A stretch of 64,000 nucleotides of DNA from Ruminococcus sp. (GCA_017460665.1 JAFUAO010000041.1:62001-126000), one strand, 5' to 3'; shown: positions 20,039 through 28,493, numbered from the stretch's first letter. Notes: a model not told the origin generated them from the sequence alone. A program made the numbers and translations.

Positions 20039-21070
20039 CTATAATATACACATTGAGTCGCCGAAGCTGAAGAAGCGGTATTTTTCCGCGACGGCAGTCC
20101 TGTAGGCGTTCATAGTGTTATCATACCCCATAAATGCTGAGACAAGCATGATCAGCGTGCTTTCCGGCAGATGAAAGTTGGTGATAAGGCCGTCTATGCA
20201 CTTGAACTCATAGCCGGGATAGATGAATATGTCGGTGTAGCCCTCGCTCTCGGAGATCTCACCGCAGAACGTGGCCACGCTCTCAAGGGTCCTGCATGAG
20301 GTAGTCCCGACAGCGATGACCCGCCCGCCGTTTTTCTTGGTCTCGTTGATAAGGTCTGCTGTCTTCTTTGGGAGGCAGTAGTGCTCGCTGTGCATCTTGT
20401 GCTCCAGCACGTTGTCCTCCTTCACCGGCCGGAAGGTACCCAGCCCTACATGGAGAGTCACGAAGGCGGTGTTGATCCCCCGGATTCGGAGCTCCTCCAG
20501 CATTTCCTTCGTGAAGTGGAGCCCGGCCGTTGGCGCTGCCGCAGATCCGAGCTCGTTGGAGTATACCGTCTGATAGCGCTCCTTGTCCTTCAGCTTCTCC
20601 TTGATGTAAGGGGGGAGGGGCATCTGTCCCACGTCCTCAAGGGCGGTGAAAAAATTCCCCTCGCACTGGAACTGGACCACTCTGTTGCCGTCGTCCTTTA
20701 CCTCCACAACCTCAGCGGTCAGTCTGCCTCCGCCGAAGGAGAATCGTGTGCCCACCTTGGCTTTCTTTCCGGGGCGGCAGATGATCTCCCACAGCTTGTC
20801 GCCCTTTTGCTCCAGCAGCAGGAACTCGATGAAGGTGCCGTTGCCGATCTTCTCGCCGTAGAGCCTTGCCGGGATGACACGGGAGTCGTTCATCACCAGC
20901 AGGTCACCCTTTTTCAGGTGGCTGCATAGATTGTAGAAGTGGTCGTGGGTGATCTGTCCGGTGCTCCTGTCTACGCACATCATCCGTGAGGCGTTTCTCG
21001 GCTCTATGGGAGTCTGTGCGATGAGCTCCTCGGGCAGCTCATAAAAAAAGTCGGATCTTAATAGTTCCAT
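20039..21070 (-). CDS. queA: S-adenosylmethionine:tRNA ribosyltransferase-isomerase
   Basis: 343 residues, standard QueA length. Conserved segments: F-Y-E-L-P-E-E-L-I-A-Q-T-P, R-D/N-A-S-R-M-M, V-M-N-D-S-R-V-I-P-A-R-L, A-A-P-T-A-G-L-H-F-T and T-N-F-H-L-P-E-S-T-L. It transfers and rearranges the ribosyl part of SAM onto preQ1 in tRNA to give epoxyqueuosine, after Tgt. It starts 11 bases past the AlkD-like gene stop, so the operon probably runs from 21768 to 17180. Confidence 0.97.
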   Translation of the reverse strand: MELLRSDFFYELPEELIAQTPIEPRNASRMMCVDRSTGQITHDHFYNLCSHLKKGDLLVMNDSRVIPARLYGEKIGNGTFIEFLLLEQKGDKLWEIICRPGKKAKVGTRFSFGGGRLTAEVVEVKDDGNRVVQFQCEGNFFTALEDVGQMPLPPYIKEKLKDKERYQTVYSNELGSAAAPTAGLHFTKEMLEELRIRGINTAFVTLHVGLGTFRPVKEDNVLEHKMHSEHYCLPKKTADLINETKKNGGRVIAVGTTSCRTLESVATFCGEISESEGYTDIFIYPGYEFKCIDGLITNFHLPESTLIMLVSAFMGYDNTMNAYRTAVAEKYRFFSFGDSMCIL

Positions 21071-21081
21071 TGGATCTCTCC

Positions 21082-21768
21082 TTATGCTTTCAAGCCTCGC
21101 AGGTACTGCTTCTGCTCATCTGTTATGCGGAAGCTCTCTGCTGCCTTCTGTATCGTTTTGTTGTGGGTCCATGTGTCGAGGCGCCTGTTCTCCAAGTACG
21201 GCAGGACCTCGCTGTAGTTTTTTGCAAGTGCAGTTGCGAAGTACCACGCACGCATCATGTTTATGTAGTATTCCTCAGAGCTCACCGCAGCGACCCTGTC
21301 TGCGTATCCGGTAAGGAAGCTCTCCCCGAGGAAGTACCTCATGAGAAGGCCTATCCCGAACCTTACGGTGTAGGTGTGCTCCGAGCGGAGGAATTTGTCG
21401 ATGAGTGGCAGCAGCTCCTCACTGTGCTTTGCAAAGATCTTTGGCGAGAGCTGGTCGCAGGTCGCCCAGTTGTCAACAAAAGGGAGGAACTTCTCCGTCA
21501 GCGTGACGCAGCGGCCGAAGTCCTTCTCCTCGGAGATGATGAACGAGTGGAGCTGGTCCTCCTCGAACCACCTGTGAGGCAGGGCTGCAAGGAACTCGCC
21601 GCAGTCCGGCCGCTTTCTGAGCTCCTTTGCCAGCTTTCTGAGCGCCGGTGTCTTGACGCCGATGAAATGCTCTCTTTCACGTCCCGGAACGAGCCTTTGC
21701 ATGAAGACAGCATATTCCTCGTCGCCCAGCTCTGTCAGCTCCTGCTCAATATCAGTGAAAATACTCAT
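21082..21768 (-). CDS. DNA alkylation repair protein, AlkD-like HEAT-repeat glycosylase family
   Basis: 228 residues, all-helical, with the AlkD family pattern I-G-V-K-T-P-A-L-R-K-L-A-K-E-L, then W-F-E-E-D-Q-L-H, F-V-D-N-W-A-T-C-D and the C-terminal R-L-D-T-W-T-H-N-K. AlkD-type enzymes remove bulky or alkylated bases, holding DNA on a HEAT-repeat surface. The D-N-W-A-T-C-D stretch contains the aspartate and tryptophan typical of the active site. It appears to be first gene of the queA-tgt operon; its promoter must lie in the short divergent region shared with the lysine riboswitch, where I see only weak boxes. Confidence 0.88.
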   Translation of the reverse strand: MSIFTDIEQELTELGDEEYAVFMQRLVPGREREHFIGVKTPALRKLAKELRKRPDCGEFLAALPHRWFEEDQLHSFIISEEKDFGRCVTLTEKFLPFVDNWATCDQLSPKIFAKHSEELLPLIDKFLRSEHTYTVRFGIGLLMRYFLGESFLTGYADRVAAVSSEEYYINMMRAWYFATALAKNYSEVLPYLENRRLDTWTHNKTIQKAAESFRITDEQKQYLRGLKA

Positions 21769-21792
21769 AGCCGCCGTCCTTTATCATATTTT

Positions 21793-21820
21793 TTCGTAAA
21801 ATTCGTAAAATTTACAAAAA
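21793..21820. repeat. Direct repeats in the alkD/lysine-riboswitch divergent region
   Basis: TTCGTAAAA occurs twice in tandem (from 21793 and 21802), followed by a degenerate third copy TTTACAAAA. The repeats stop 4 bases before the -35 box of the lysine operon promoter. Confidence 0.5.
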
Positions 21821-21823
21821 CTG

Positions 21824-21852
21824 TTGACAACCGGCCGCTAAAGTGCTATTAT
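21824..21852 (+). promoter_or_regulatory. Promoter of the lysine riboswitch operon
   Basis: TTGACA (21824-21829), 17-base spacer and TATTAT (21847-21852), ending 9 bases before the aptamer. Confidence 0.87.
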
Positions 21853-21858
21853 GTAAAC

Positions 21859-22024
21859 AAGGTAGAGGTGCGGCTGCGATCAGTACCCGTTCTCCCGGAC
21901 GACCGGTCCTATGGGAGACGGCGAAAGGCAATGCCGCCGAAGAGCGGTCTTTGGTAAATTCCGCTCTGGCCGTCGGCTCAATAGGTCTGCGGCTGTCATC
22001 ATGGTTTTGATGGAGAGCTACTTG
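21859..22024 (+). ncRNA. Lysine riboswitch (L box) aptamer
   Basis: The conserved parts of the lysine aptamer appear in order: GTAGAGGTGCGG at 21862, AGTA at 21882, GGCGAAAGG near 21920, GCCGAAG near 21933, and TGGAGAGCTACTT at 22011. The closing helix P1 pairs GTAG (21862-21865) with CTAC (22018-22021). In known members lysine binding favours the terminator. The downstream genes are lysine/diaminopimelate biosynthesis, as expected. Confidence 0.95.
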
Positions 22025-22069
22025 GCATTACGGTACAGCGCTATGTCAACATTTCTATTATAACTCATG

Positions 22070-22096
22070 ATGAGCCGGTTTGCAACCGGTTTTTTG
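22070..22096 (+). terminator. Lysine-riboswitch terminator
   Basis: CCGGTT (22075-22080) pairs with AACCGG (22084-22089) over a three-base loop, followed by TTTTTT. It sits between the aptamer and the asd start as the expression platform. Confidence 0.9.
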
Positions 22097-22132
22097 TATT
22101 TTTTGTAAATTTTTATTTAAGGAGAGAAGCTT

Positions 22133-23212
22133 ATGAAACAGTATAACGTTGGTATCATCGGCGCTACGGGAATGGTGGGCCAGAGATTTGCCACGCTCCT
22201 TGCAGACCACCCGTGGTTCAAGGTCAAGGTGCTGGCAGCTTCCCCCAGGAGCGCAGGCCAGACCTATGAGCAGGCTGCCGGCTCCCGCTGGAAGATGACG
22301 GTGCCCATGCCGGAGGCCATGAAGGATATGATCCTTATGGACGCTTCGGCTGACATCGAGAAGATCGCCTCTATGGTGGACTTCTGCTTCTGTGCAGTCG
22401 ATATGAAGAAGGACGAGATCAAGGCTCTGGAGGAGGCATACGCTAAGGCCGAGTGCCCGATCGTTTCCAATAACTCCGCCCATAGGTTCACACCTGATGT
22501 GCCTATGGTAGTCCCGGAGATCAACCCCGACCACATCGAGATCATCAAGGCTCAGCGTGAGCGCCTCGGCACAAAGAGGGGCTTCATCGCTGTCAAGTCC
22601 AACTGCTCGATCCAGAGCTATGTCCCCGCTCTGCACCCCCTGAGAAAGTTCGGCCTGACGAAGGTGCTGGCCTGCACATATCAGGCTATCTCCGGCGCAG
22701 GAAAGAACTTCGAGACTTGGCCCGAGATGGTGGATAACCTTATCCCCTATATCGGCGGTGAGGAGGAGAAGTCCGAGCAGGAGCCTCTGAAGGTATGGGG
22801 CGAGATCAAGGGCAATGAGATCGTTAAGGCTCAGTCTCCTCAGATCACGACACAGTGCCTGAGAGTGCCTGTCTCCGACGGACATACGGCTGCTGTTTTC
22901 GTATCATTTGAGAACAAGCCCTCCAAGGAGGAGATCCTCCAGCTCTGGAAGGACTTCAAGGGCGTTCCTCAGGAGCTCGAGCTCCCCAGCGCTCCCAAGC
23001 AGTTCATCCACTACTTCGAGGAGAACGACCGTCCCCAGGCTAAGCTGGACAGAGGTCTTGAGGGAGGCATGGCAGTTTCTACGGGCCGCCTCCGTGAGGA
23101 TACTCAGTATGACTATAAGTTCGTGTGCCTGTCACACAATACTCTCAGAGGAGCTGCCGGCGGCGGCGTCCTTCTGGCGGAGCTGCTCGCTGCAAAGGGC
23201 TACTTTGACTGA
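22133..23212 (+). CDS. asd: Aspartate-semialdehyde dehydrogenase
   Basis: 359 residues. N-terminal nucleotide-binding loop [10 protein letters not shown], catalytic Cys158 in K-S-N-C-S-I-Q and the H-T/R region [10 protein letters not shown]. It reduces aspartyl phosphate to the semialdehyde, the branch point to lysine, threonine and methionine. The length and sequence fit the fungal/archaeal-like subclass found in many clostridia. AGGAGAG lies 6 bases before the ATG. First gene after the lysine riboswitch. Confidence 0.96.
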   Translation: MKQYNVGIIGATGMVGQRFATLLADHPWFKVKVLAASPRSAGQTYEQAAGSRWKMTVPMPEAMKDMILMDASADIEKIASMVDFCFCAVDMKKDEIKALEEAYAKAECPIVSNNSAHRFTPDVPMVVPEINPDHIEIIKAQRERLGTKRGFIAVKSNCSIQSYVPALHPLRKFGLTKVLACTYQAISGAGKNFETWPEMVDNLIPYIGGEEEKSEQEPLKVWGEIKGNEIVKAQSPQITTQCLRVPVSDGHTAAVFVSFENKPSKEEILQLWKDFKGVPQELELPSAPKQFIHYFEENDRPQAKLDRGLEGGMAVSTGRLREDTQYDYKFVCLSHNTLRGAAGGGVLLAELLAAKGYFD

Positions 23213-23234
23213 TCTGATGTGATCTGCGGCGTAG

Positions 23235-23256
23235 GGGCGGACCCATGTGTCCGCCC
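23235..23256. repeat. REP-like palindrome between asd and dapA
   Basis: GGGCGGAC (23235-23242) and GTCCGCCC (23249-23256) form a perfect 8-bp stem with a CCATGT loop. It is not followed by a T run, so it does not look like a terminator. Such GGGCGGAC..GTCCGCCC hairpins recur between genes in some related genomes, which I recall but cannot test here. Confidence 0.6.
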
Positions 23257-23350
23257 GGCCGGTCACTTTTATACACCGATATGAAACTTCCATGTGTCAG
23301 GAGATCTTATCCCTCCTGAACGCATTTTATCCGACGAAGGGAGAGGAAAA

Positions 23351-24241
23351 ATGAAAAACACCATTTTCACCGGTGCGGCAATTGCTATCATCACTCCCAT
23401 GAATGCCGACGGTTCTATCAACTTCGATAAGCTGGGAGAGCTTATCGACTCCCAGATAAGCAGCGGCACAGACGCTGTCGTTATCTGCGGAACTACTGGT
23501 GAGTGCTCCACTATGTCCGACGAGGAGCACCTCGACTGCATCAAGTACGCCGTGGAGCGTGTCGCTGGACGGGTGCCCGTTATCGCCGGCACCGGCAGCA
23601 ACGATACTGCCTACGCTGTGAAGCTCTCAAAGGAGGCTCAGGAGGCCGGAGCTGACGCTCTGCTCCTTGTCACTCCTTACTACAACAAGGCCAGTCAGAA
23701 GGGCCTGATCCTCCATTTCACCGCTGTCGCTGACGCTGTGGATATCCCGATCATTCTCTACAATATCCCCGGCAGGACCGGCGTGAACATGGACATCTCC
23801 ACGCTGAAGACACTGTCTAAGCACAGGAACATCGCTGCCGTAAAGGAGGCCAGCGGCAACATCAGCTATGTGGCTAAGCTCATCGCTGAGTGCGGCGACG
23901 ACCTTGACGTTTACAGCGGCAACGACGATATGATCGTTCCTATCATGTCTCTTGGCGGAAAGGGCGTCATCTCGGTGCTCTCGCACGTTATACCTGCCGA
24001 GACACACCGCATGGCACAGCTCTGTCTGGATAATAACTTCGCCGAGGCCATGAAGCTCCAGATCCAGTATCTGGACCTCATCAACGACCTCTTCATCGAG
24101 GTCAACCCCATTCCTGTAAAGGAAGCCATGAACATGATCGGCTTTGCAGCAGGTCCCTGCCGTCTGCCCCTCTGTGAGCTCACTGACGAGCACAGAGAGG
24201 TCCTCAGAGCGACCCTGGCAAGACACGGTCTCATCAAGTAA
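23351..24241 (+). CDS. dapA: 4-hydroxy-tetrahydrodipicolinate synthase
   Basis: 296 residues, TIM barrel. G-T-T-G-E-C-S-T binds pyruvate, the catalytic tyrosine is in Y-Y-N-K, and the Schiff-base Lys165 is in A-V-K-E-A-S-G. It condenses pyruvate with aspartate semialdehyde. The start is ATG 23351, preceded by GAGAGG; upstream in-frame codons belong to the untranslated gap. The gap to asd holds the REP-like palindrome. Confidence 0.96.
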   Translation: MKNTIFTGAAIAIITPMNADGSINFDKLGELIDSQISSGTDAVVICGTTGECSTMSDEEHLDCIKYAVERVAGRVPVIAGTGSNDTAYAVKLSKEAQEAGADALLLVTPYYNKASQKGLILHFTAVADAVDIPIILYNIPGRTGVNMDISTLKTLSKHRNIAAVKEASGNISYVAKLIAECGDDLDVYSGNDDMIVPIMSLGGKGVISVLSHVIPAETHRMAQLCLDNNFAEAMKLQIQYLDLINDLFIEVNPIPVKEAMNMIGFAAGPCRLPLCELTDEHREVLRATLARHGLIK

Positions 24242-24298
24242 ATAACTGCGACAGGCGGCGTATCTGCCGCCTTGTCAGTATGAAAGGGAAGTGGAAAT

Positions 24299-25057
24299 AT
24301 GACAAGGATAGCTATTTGCGGCGCAAACGGAAAAATGGGCAGGAACGTCTATGACTGCGCCAGTGAGCGTGAGGACTGTACCGTTATCGCCGGTATCGAT
24401 ATTTATACCAAGCAGTATGCCGAGTTCCCCATTGTGGAAGCTCCTGCACAGCTCCCCGAAAAGCCCGATGTTATCATAGATTTCTCGAACCCGGCCTCTC
24501 TTGACGGACTTCTGGACTACTGCCTCTCAACAGGCACTCCGCTGGTGATCGCCTCTACAGGCTACAGCGATGAACAGATCAGGCAGATCAAGGACGCTTC
24601 TTTGCAGATCCCGGTGTTCTTTACCTTCAATATGTCTCTGGGGATAAACCTGCTGGTGAACCTTGCGAAGAAGGCCGCTGAGGTCCTCGGGGACCGCTTC
24701 GACATCGAGATCGTGGAGAAGCACCACAACCAGAAGATCGACGCTCCCAGCGGAACTGCCATTATGCTGGCGAACGCCGTGAACGAGGTCTTCGACGACA
24801 GCAAGCATTATGTGTATGACAGGCACTCTCAGCGCAAGAAGAGGGAGAAGTCCGAGATCGGTATGCACGCTATCCGCGGCGGCACGATCGTGGGCGAGCA
24901 CGATGTGATCTTCGCCGGGAAAGACGAGGTGATCACGCTCTCTCACAGCGCAGCCTCGAAGAGAGTGTTCGCAGAGGGCTCTGTCAATGCGGCGGTGTTC
25001 CTGAAGGACCAGCCTGCGGGTCTGTATGATATGCAGAAGCTGCTGGCGGATCAATGA
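24299..25057 (+). CDS. dapB: 4-hydroxy-tetrahydrodipicolinate reductase
   Basis: 252 residues. N-terminal G-A-N-G-K-M-G-R binds NAD(P)H and the signature E-K-H-H-N-Q-K-I-D-A-P-S-G-T-A contains the catalytic His and Lys. It reduces the DapA product to tetrahydrodipicolinate, the substrate of Ddh encoded two genes later. AAAGGGAAG precedes the start. Its stop overlaps the next start as ATGA. Confidence 0.96.
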   Translation: MTRIAICGANGKMGRNVYDCASEREDCTVIAGIDIYTKQYAEFPIVEAPAQLPEKPDVIIDFSNPASLDGLLDYCLSTGTPLVIASTGYSDEQIRQIKDASLQIPVFFTFNMSLGINLLVNLAKKAAEVLGDRFDIEIVEKHHNQKIDAPSGTAIMLANAVNEVFDDSKHYVYDRHSQRKKREKSEIGMHAIRGGTIVGEHDVIFAGKDEVITLSHSAASKRVFAEGSVNAAVFLKDQPAGLYDMQKLLADQ

Positions 25058-25533
25058 ATGACGTAAAAGACCAGACCTCAGAAGGCTCCCAGGAGGACAA
25101 GCCCGTTAGAGCCGGCTGCCTTGGAGCGCTGATGAGATCCGTGGGCCTAACAGCCCTTGTGATCATCTTCACGATCGCGGTCATCATCGTACTTCTGCTG
25201 TGGTCCATGGACGGCACAAAATACACCGTTTTCGGTAAGAAACGCACCGCCAAAATGGAGGAGATCTTCGGCATTCTCGTTACTGATGAGATCACGCTGA
25301 GCGTGTATAACGGTTACGCCGGTTTTGACGATGATCAGGAGCTTGAGCTGCAGACCAAGGACTATCAAGGCTTCCTTGATGATCTAGTCAAGGGCACCAA
25401 GCTGGAGATTCGTCCGGCAGATCAGGGCATTTGCGCCTTTTCATACGAGTGGAAGGGCGATACTGTTTACGGTGAGGTCTGGCAGTATGAGTTCAGACAT
25501 GGACTTTACACGGTCGATCTATGGATAGACTGA
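25054..25533 (+). CDS. Single-span membrane protein of unknown function in the lysine operon
   Basis: 159 residues, not recognised. An acidic cytoplasmic N-terminus is followed by one strong membrane segment (about residues 33-50: L-V-I-I-F-T-I-A-V-I-I-V-L-L-L-W) and an extracytoplasmic domain of about 100 residues rich in Asp, Tyr and Trp. The start overlaps the dapB stop (ATGA), so translation is coupled. No enzymatic motif is seen. A stem-loop covers its stop codon. Confidence 0.7.
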   Translation: MNDVKDQTSEGSQEDKPVRAGCLGALMRSVGLTALVIIFTIAVIIVLLLWSMDGTKYTVFGKKRTAKMEEIFGILVTDEITLSVYNGYAGFDDDQELELQTKDYQGFLDDLVKGTKLEIRPADQGICAFSYEWKGDTVYGEVWQYEFRHGLYTVDLWID

Positions 25534-25596
25534 TCATCAGACTAGGGAGAGTTACTGCGCTTATTCAGACTCCACTGGCTGACTCTCCTGATGATC
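25532..25596. repeat. Long imperfect inverted repeat before ddh
   Basis: GATCATCAG...GGAGAGT (25532-25540 and 25546-25552) pairs with ACTCTCCTGATGATC (25582-25596), making about 15 pairs with one 5-base bulge. The loop is about 29 bases. It includes the stop codon of the preceding gene and lies about 80 bases before ddh. No T run follows. Confidence 0.6.
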
Positions 25597-25673
25597 TGGA
25601 TCAGGCAAAAACGTTCAATGCTTTCGGTCAATGATGACAGGAAGTAAATATATTTCAAAAGGAGATCATTCCA

Positions 25674-26663
25674 ATGAGCAAACTTAGAATAGGTATCGCA
25701 GGCTACGGCAACCTTGGAAAGGGCGTTGAGCTGGCTATCAGACAGAACGACGATATGGAGCTGGCCGGCATCTTCACACGCCGTGACCCTGCTTCACTTG
25801 AGCCTCTTACACAGGGAGCTCCCGTTTTCAGCATGGATGACATCCAGTCCAAGAAGGACGACATCGACGTGCTCATCATCTGCGGAGGAAGCGCAACTGA
25901 CCTTCCCAAGCAGACCCCTGAGCTGGCACAGTACTTCAACGTTATCGACAGCTTCGACACTCACGCCCGTATCCCTGAGCACTTTGCCAACGTTGACAAG
26001 GCCGCTAAGGAGTCCGGACACCTTGCCTTCATCTCACTGGGCTGGGATCCCGGCCTGTTCTCGCTGAACAGACTTTACGCCGAGTCGATCCTTCCCAACG
26101 GCAAGAGCTACACCTTCTGGGGCAAGGGCGTCAGCCAGGGCCACTCTGACGCTATCCGCCGTGTGGAGGGCGTTAAGAGAGGCATACAGTACACTGTACC
26201 GATCGAGTCTGCGATGGAGGCAGTTCGCTCCGGCAGCCAGCCCGAGCTTACAACCCGTCAGAAGCACCTGAGAGAGTGCTGGGTAGTCCCCGAGGAGGGC
26301 GCTGATCTTGCTAAGATCGAGGAGTCGATAAAGACCATGAAGAACTACTTCGATGAGTACGACACGACTGTAAATTTCATCACCGAGGAGGAGTTCGACG
26401 CTGTTCACAACAAGATGCCTCACGGCGGCTTCGTTATGAGGAGCGGTCTCACTGGTGACGGCGAGAAGACCCACCAGATGATCGAGTATTCTCTCAAGCT
26501 GGAGTCTAATCCTGAGTTCACAGCAAGCGTCCTGATCTGCTTCGCAAGAGCTTTAGGCAGGATGAAGGCTGAGGGAGCTACAGGCTGCAAGACTGCCTTC
26601 GATGTTCCTCCGTCTTATCTTTCGAGGCTCTCCGGCGAGGAGCTGAGAGCTTCCATGCTTTGA
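25674..26663 (+). CDS. ddh: meso-Diaminopimelate D-dehydrogenase
   Basis: 329 residues of the Ddh family: NADPH-binding G-I-A-G-Y-G-N-L-G-K-G, D-S-F-D-T-H-A-R-I-P, S-L-G-W-D-P-G-L-F-S, W-G-K-G-V-S-Q-G-H-S-D-A and M-P-H-G-G-F-V. It makes meso-diaminopimelate directly from tetrahydrodipicolinate, ammonia and NADPH, skipping the acyl-intermediate steps. Its product serves peptidoglycan and lysine. AAAGGAGA precedes the ATG. It closes the lysine riboswitch operon, though the 140-base gap with a hairpin leaves room for separate control. Confidence 0.96.
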   Translation: MSKLRIGIAGYGNLGKGVELAIRQNDDMELAGIFTRRDPASLEPLTQGAPVFSMDDIQSKKDDIDVLIICGGSATDLPKQTPELAQYFNVIDSFDTHARIPEHFANVDKAAKESGHLAFISLGWDPGLFSLNRLYAESILPNGKSYTFWGKGVSQGHSDAIRRVEGVKRGIQYTVPIESAMEAVRSGSQPELTTRQKHLRECWVVPEEGADLAKIEESIKTMKNYFDEYDTTVNFITEEEFDAVHNKMPHGGFVMRSGLTGDGEKTHQMIEYSLKLESNPEFTASVLICFARALGRMKAEGATGCKTAFDVPPSYLSRLSGEELRASML

Positions 26664-26690
26664 TCTGAGCGGCTGAGAAATGATCCTCCG

Positions 26691-26725
26691 GCAGGCCTTT
26701 AAGCGGTCTGCCGGAGCCTTTATAT
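26691..26725 (+). terminator. Terminator after ddh
   Basis: CTCCGGCAG (26691-26699) pairs with CTGCCGGAG about 12 bases on, followed by CCTTTATAT. The tail is moderate. Confidence 0.7.
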
Positions 26726-26759
26726 CCGATTCACACATTTTCAACAAAAAGGAGACATA

Positions 26760-27920
26760 ATGAAAAAACACATCGCAATACTTACTGTGATCCTGACACT
26801 GACCTGCGCTTTTGCCTCATGCGGCGATAACGGCCGATCGAGCTCCTCCGAGAGCACTTCCGAGAGCTCCGCTGAGACCGTAAGCGAGAGCTCTGAGGAG
26901 AGCGAGGATCCTGATGAGACCGGCGAGGAGGCCTCCGGCTATGAGACCAGCGAGGAGGCGATAAAGGCCTTCTATGACTGTATCGCCCAGGAGGACTACG
27001 ACGGCGCTCTGTCAGTGAAGATGCCGAAAAAGATCCGGAACTTGATCTGGTATACTATCTCTGAGGAGTCCGGCGGCAAGCGCTCCGTCGATTGGGACGA
27101 GGAGCTGCTGGACGACCATTTCGGCTACTGGGACTATTACCAGAAGCCTGTCTTCAAGGAGATCCTTTCTGAGGAGCCGGGGGACGATGATGATCTGGCC
27201 TACATAAACGCAGAGCTCTGCTGTGTCGAAAGAGCAGCCGATGCCTTCGATGAGCTGCCGGAGCCGGAGGAGCTGGAGGAGAAGATGGATCAGATCTACG
27301 ACGAGCTGGTGGACGACTATACAGGCCTTTTGAAGTCAGACGCAGAGCTCGGCAGTTATCAGGCCTCTGAGATGAAGTCCTCCAAGGTGCTCCTGAGCGA
27401 CAGCCACGGCGTGGAGCTCTACCACACTGTCCTGACCTACTATGTGGACGGCGAGGGCTGGTTCGTGCTGGGAGCCGACGAAGAGGACAAGGACGACTGG
27501 CAGGACGGGATCGTTGGCCTTTCCGACCTGGGCGACGGGATATACCGTGCAACTGCCGATGTTCTGAACGGATTTTTTGCCGAGAACAAGTTCGGTCTGG
27601 CTGACGAGGACTGGGTGACAACTGTGCGTGTGCTTTCTCCCGACCAAGAGAAGTGCTATAACTTCGATCCGGAGGCGGCGAAGGCAGCCTGTGACGGCAT
27701 TGCAGAGGCAGTTGAGGGACTGGACGGTGTGGACTACTTCCTCGTTATCGTCGGCAATGAAACTGAGAATATCGTGATCTCCAGGAAGGAAAAGCATAAC
27801 ATCGTCATGATCTATCCTCACGGCAGTATTGATTTCAGCGACGACGACTATGTGAACGCCTCTGACCTAAGCTTCGAGCAGGCCTACGAGGTCTACATGG
27901 AAAAGATAAAGTCTGAATAA
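26760..27920 (+). CDS. Acidic lipoprotein of unknown function
   Basis: 386 residues. The signal peptide ends in the lipobox F-A-S-C; a Ser/Glu-rich low-complexity linker spans residues about 24-60. The rest is very acidic with no recognised catalytic motif; E-E-A-I-K-A-F-Y-D-C-I-A-Q-E-D-Y resembles the helical start of NTF2/DUF4878-like lipoprotein domains. AAGGAG lies 6 bases upstream of ATG. A hairpin follows 12 bases after the stop. Confidence 0.75.
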   Translation: MKKHIAILTVILTLTCAFASCGDNGRSSSSESTSESSAETVSESSEESEDPDETGEEASGYETSEEAIKAFYDCIAQEDYDGALSVKMPKKIRNLIWYTISEESGGKRSVDWDEELLDDHFGYWDYYQKPVFKEILSEEPGDDDDLAYINAELCCVERAADAFDELPEPEELEEKMDQIYDELVDDYTGLLKSDAELGSYQASEMKSSKVLLSDSHGVELYHTVLTYYVDGEGWFVLGADEEDKDDWQDGIVGLSDLGDGIYRATADVLNGFFAENKFGLADEDWVTTVRVLSPDQEKCYNFDPEAAKAACDGIAEAVEGLDGVDYFLVIVGNETENIVISRKEKHNIVMIYPHGSIDFSDDDYVNASDLSFEQAYEVYMEKIKSE

Positions 27921-27931
27921 CGGATAAAAAG

Positions 27932-27970
27932 CTCCCTTCGTGCAGATAATAGCAGCGAAGGGAGTGTTTT
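27932..27970 (+). terminator. Hairpin with T tail directly before the next start codon
   Basis: CTCCCTTCG (27932-27940) pairs perfectly with CGAAGGGAG (27956-27964), followed by TGTTTTT. It looks like the terminator of the lipoprotein gene. However, the next ATG is at 27972 and the only ribosome-binding sequence, GAAGGGAG, is the right arm of the stem. Confidence 0.8.
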
Positions 27971-27971
27971 T

Positions 27972-28406
27972 ATGATAGAACAGGACACAGTGAAGCTGCT
28001 GAGGGAGTGCCATTCCGGGATAGAAATGGGCCTCTCGGCGATAAACGAAGTGATCGGACGGGTCAGCGACGAGCAGATGAGGAAGAGGCTCAGCCAGAGC
28101 CTTGACGAGAACAAAGGGCTGAAAACTGACATTCGGGAGCTTCTGGACATCTACCATGACAGCGGCAAGGAGCCGCCAACAATGGTGAAGGGTATGTCCA
28201 AGCTGAAGACCGGCTTCGAGCTGGCGGTCGACGGCTCGGACGGGAAGATCGCCGAGCTGATGATCGACGGCTGCAACATGGGAGTGAAGTCCCTGAGCAG
28301 GTACCTGAACCAGTACAAGGCGGCGGACGAGCGCTCAAAGGATCTTGCAAAGCGGCTGATCTCTGCGGAGGAGAGGCTCTCCTGTGATATGAGGGGCTTT
28401 CTCTGA
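27972..28406 (+). CDS. Small all-helical protein, ferritin-like/DUF2383-type
   Basis: 144 residues of amphipathic helices: L-L-R-E-C-H-S-G-I-E-M-G, M-R-K-R-L-S-Q-S-L, L-M-I-D-G-C-N-M-G-V and A-K-R-L-I-S-A-E-E-R-L. The spacing resembles four-helix DUF2383/PA2169-like proteins, but iron-binding E..E-x-x-H pairs are not convincing, so the family is tentative. Its Shine-Dalgarno sequence is inside the hairpin just upstream, implying that transcription must pass, or the stem must melt, for expression. Confidence 0.7.
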   Translation: MIEQDTVKLLRECHSGIEMGLSAINEVIGRVSDEQMRKRLSQSLDENKGLKTDIRELLDIYHDSGKEPPTMVKGMSKLKTGFELAVDGSDGKIAELMIDGCNMGVKSLSRYLNQYKAADERSKDLAKRLISAEERLSCDMRGFL

Positions 28407-28493
28407 AATGCAGGGACATTTGTCGAGTGAGCTCCACCGATAGTAATTGCGTGGGGAAGGGAGCCTCTGGTGGGGTGTCAAAGCCCCAAAAAA

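Noticed and set aside
25054..25533. A signal-peptide protein
   Set aside because: The hydrophobic segment begins after more than 30 polar residues and lacks a cleavage site, so it is a membrane anchor.
28450..28490. Small hairpin GGGG/CCCC as a terminator
   Set aside because: The stem is four pairs and followed by A, not T; the adjacent 8-bp stem is a much better terminator.
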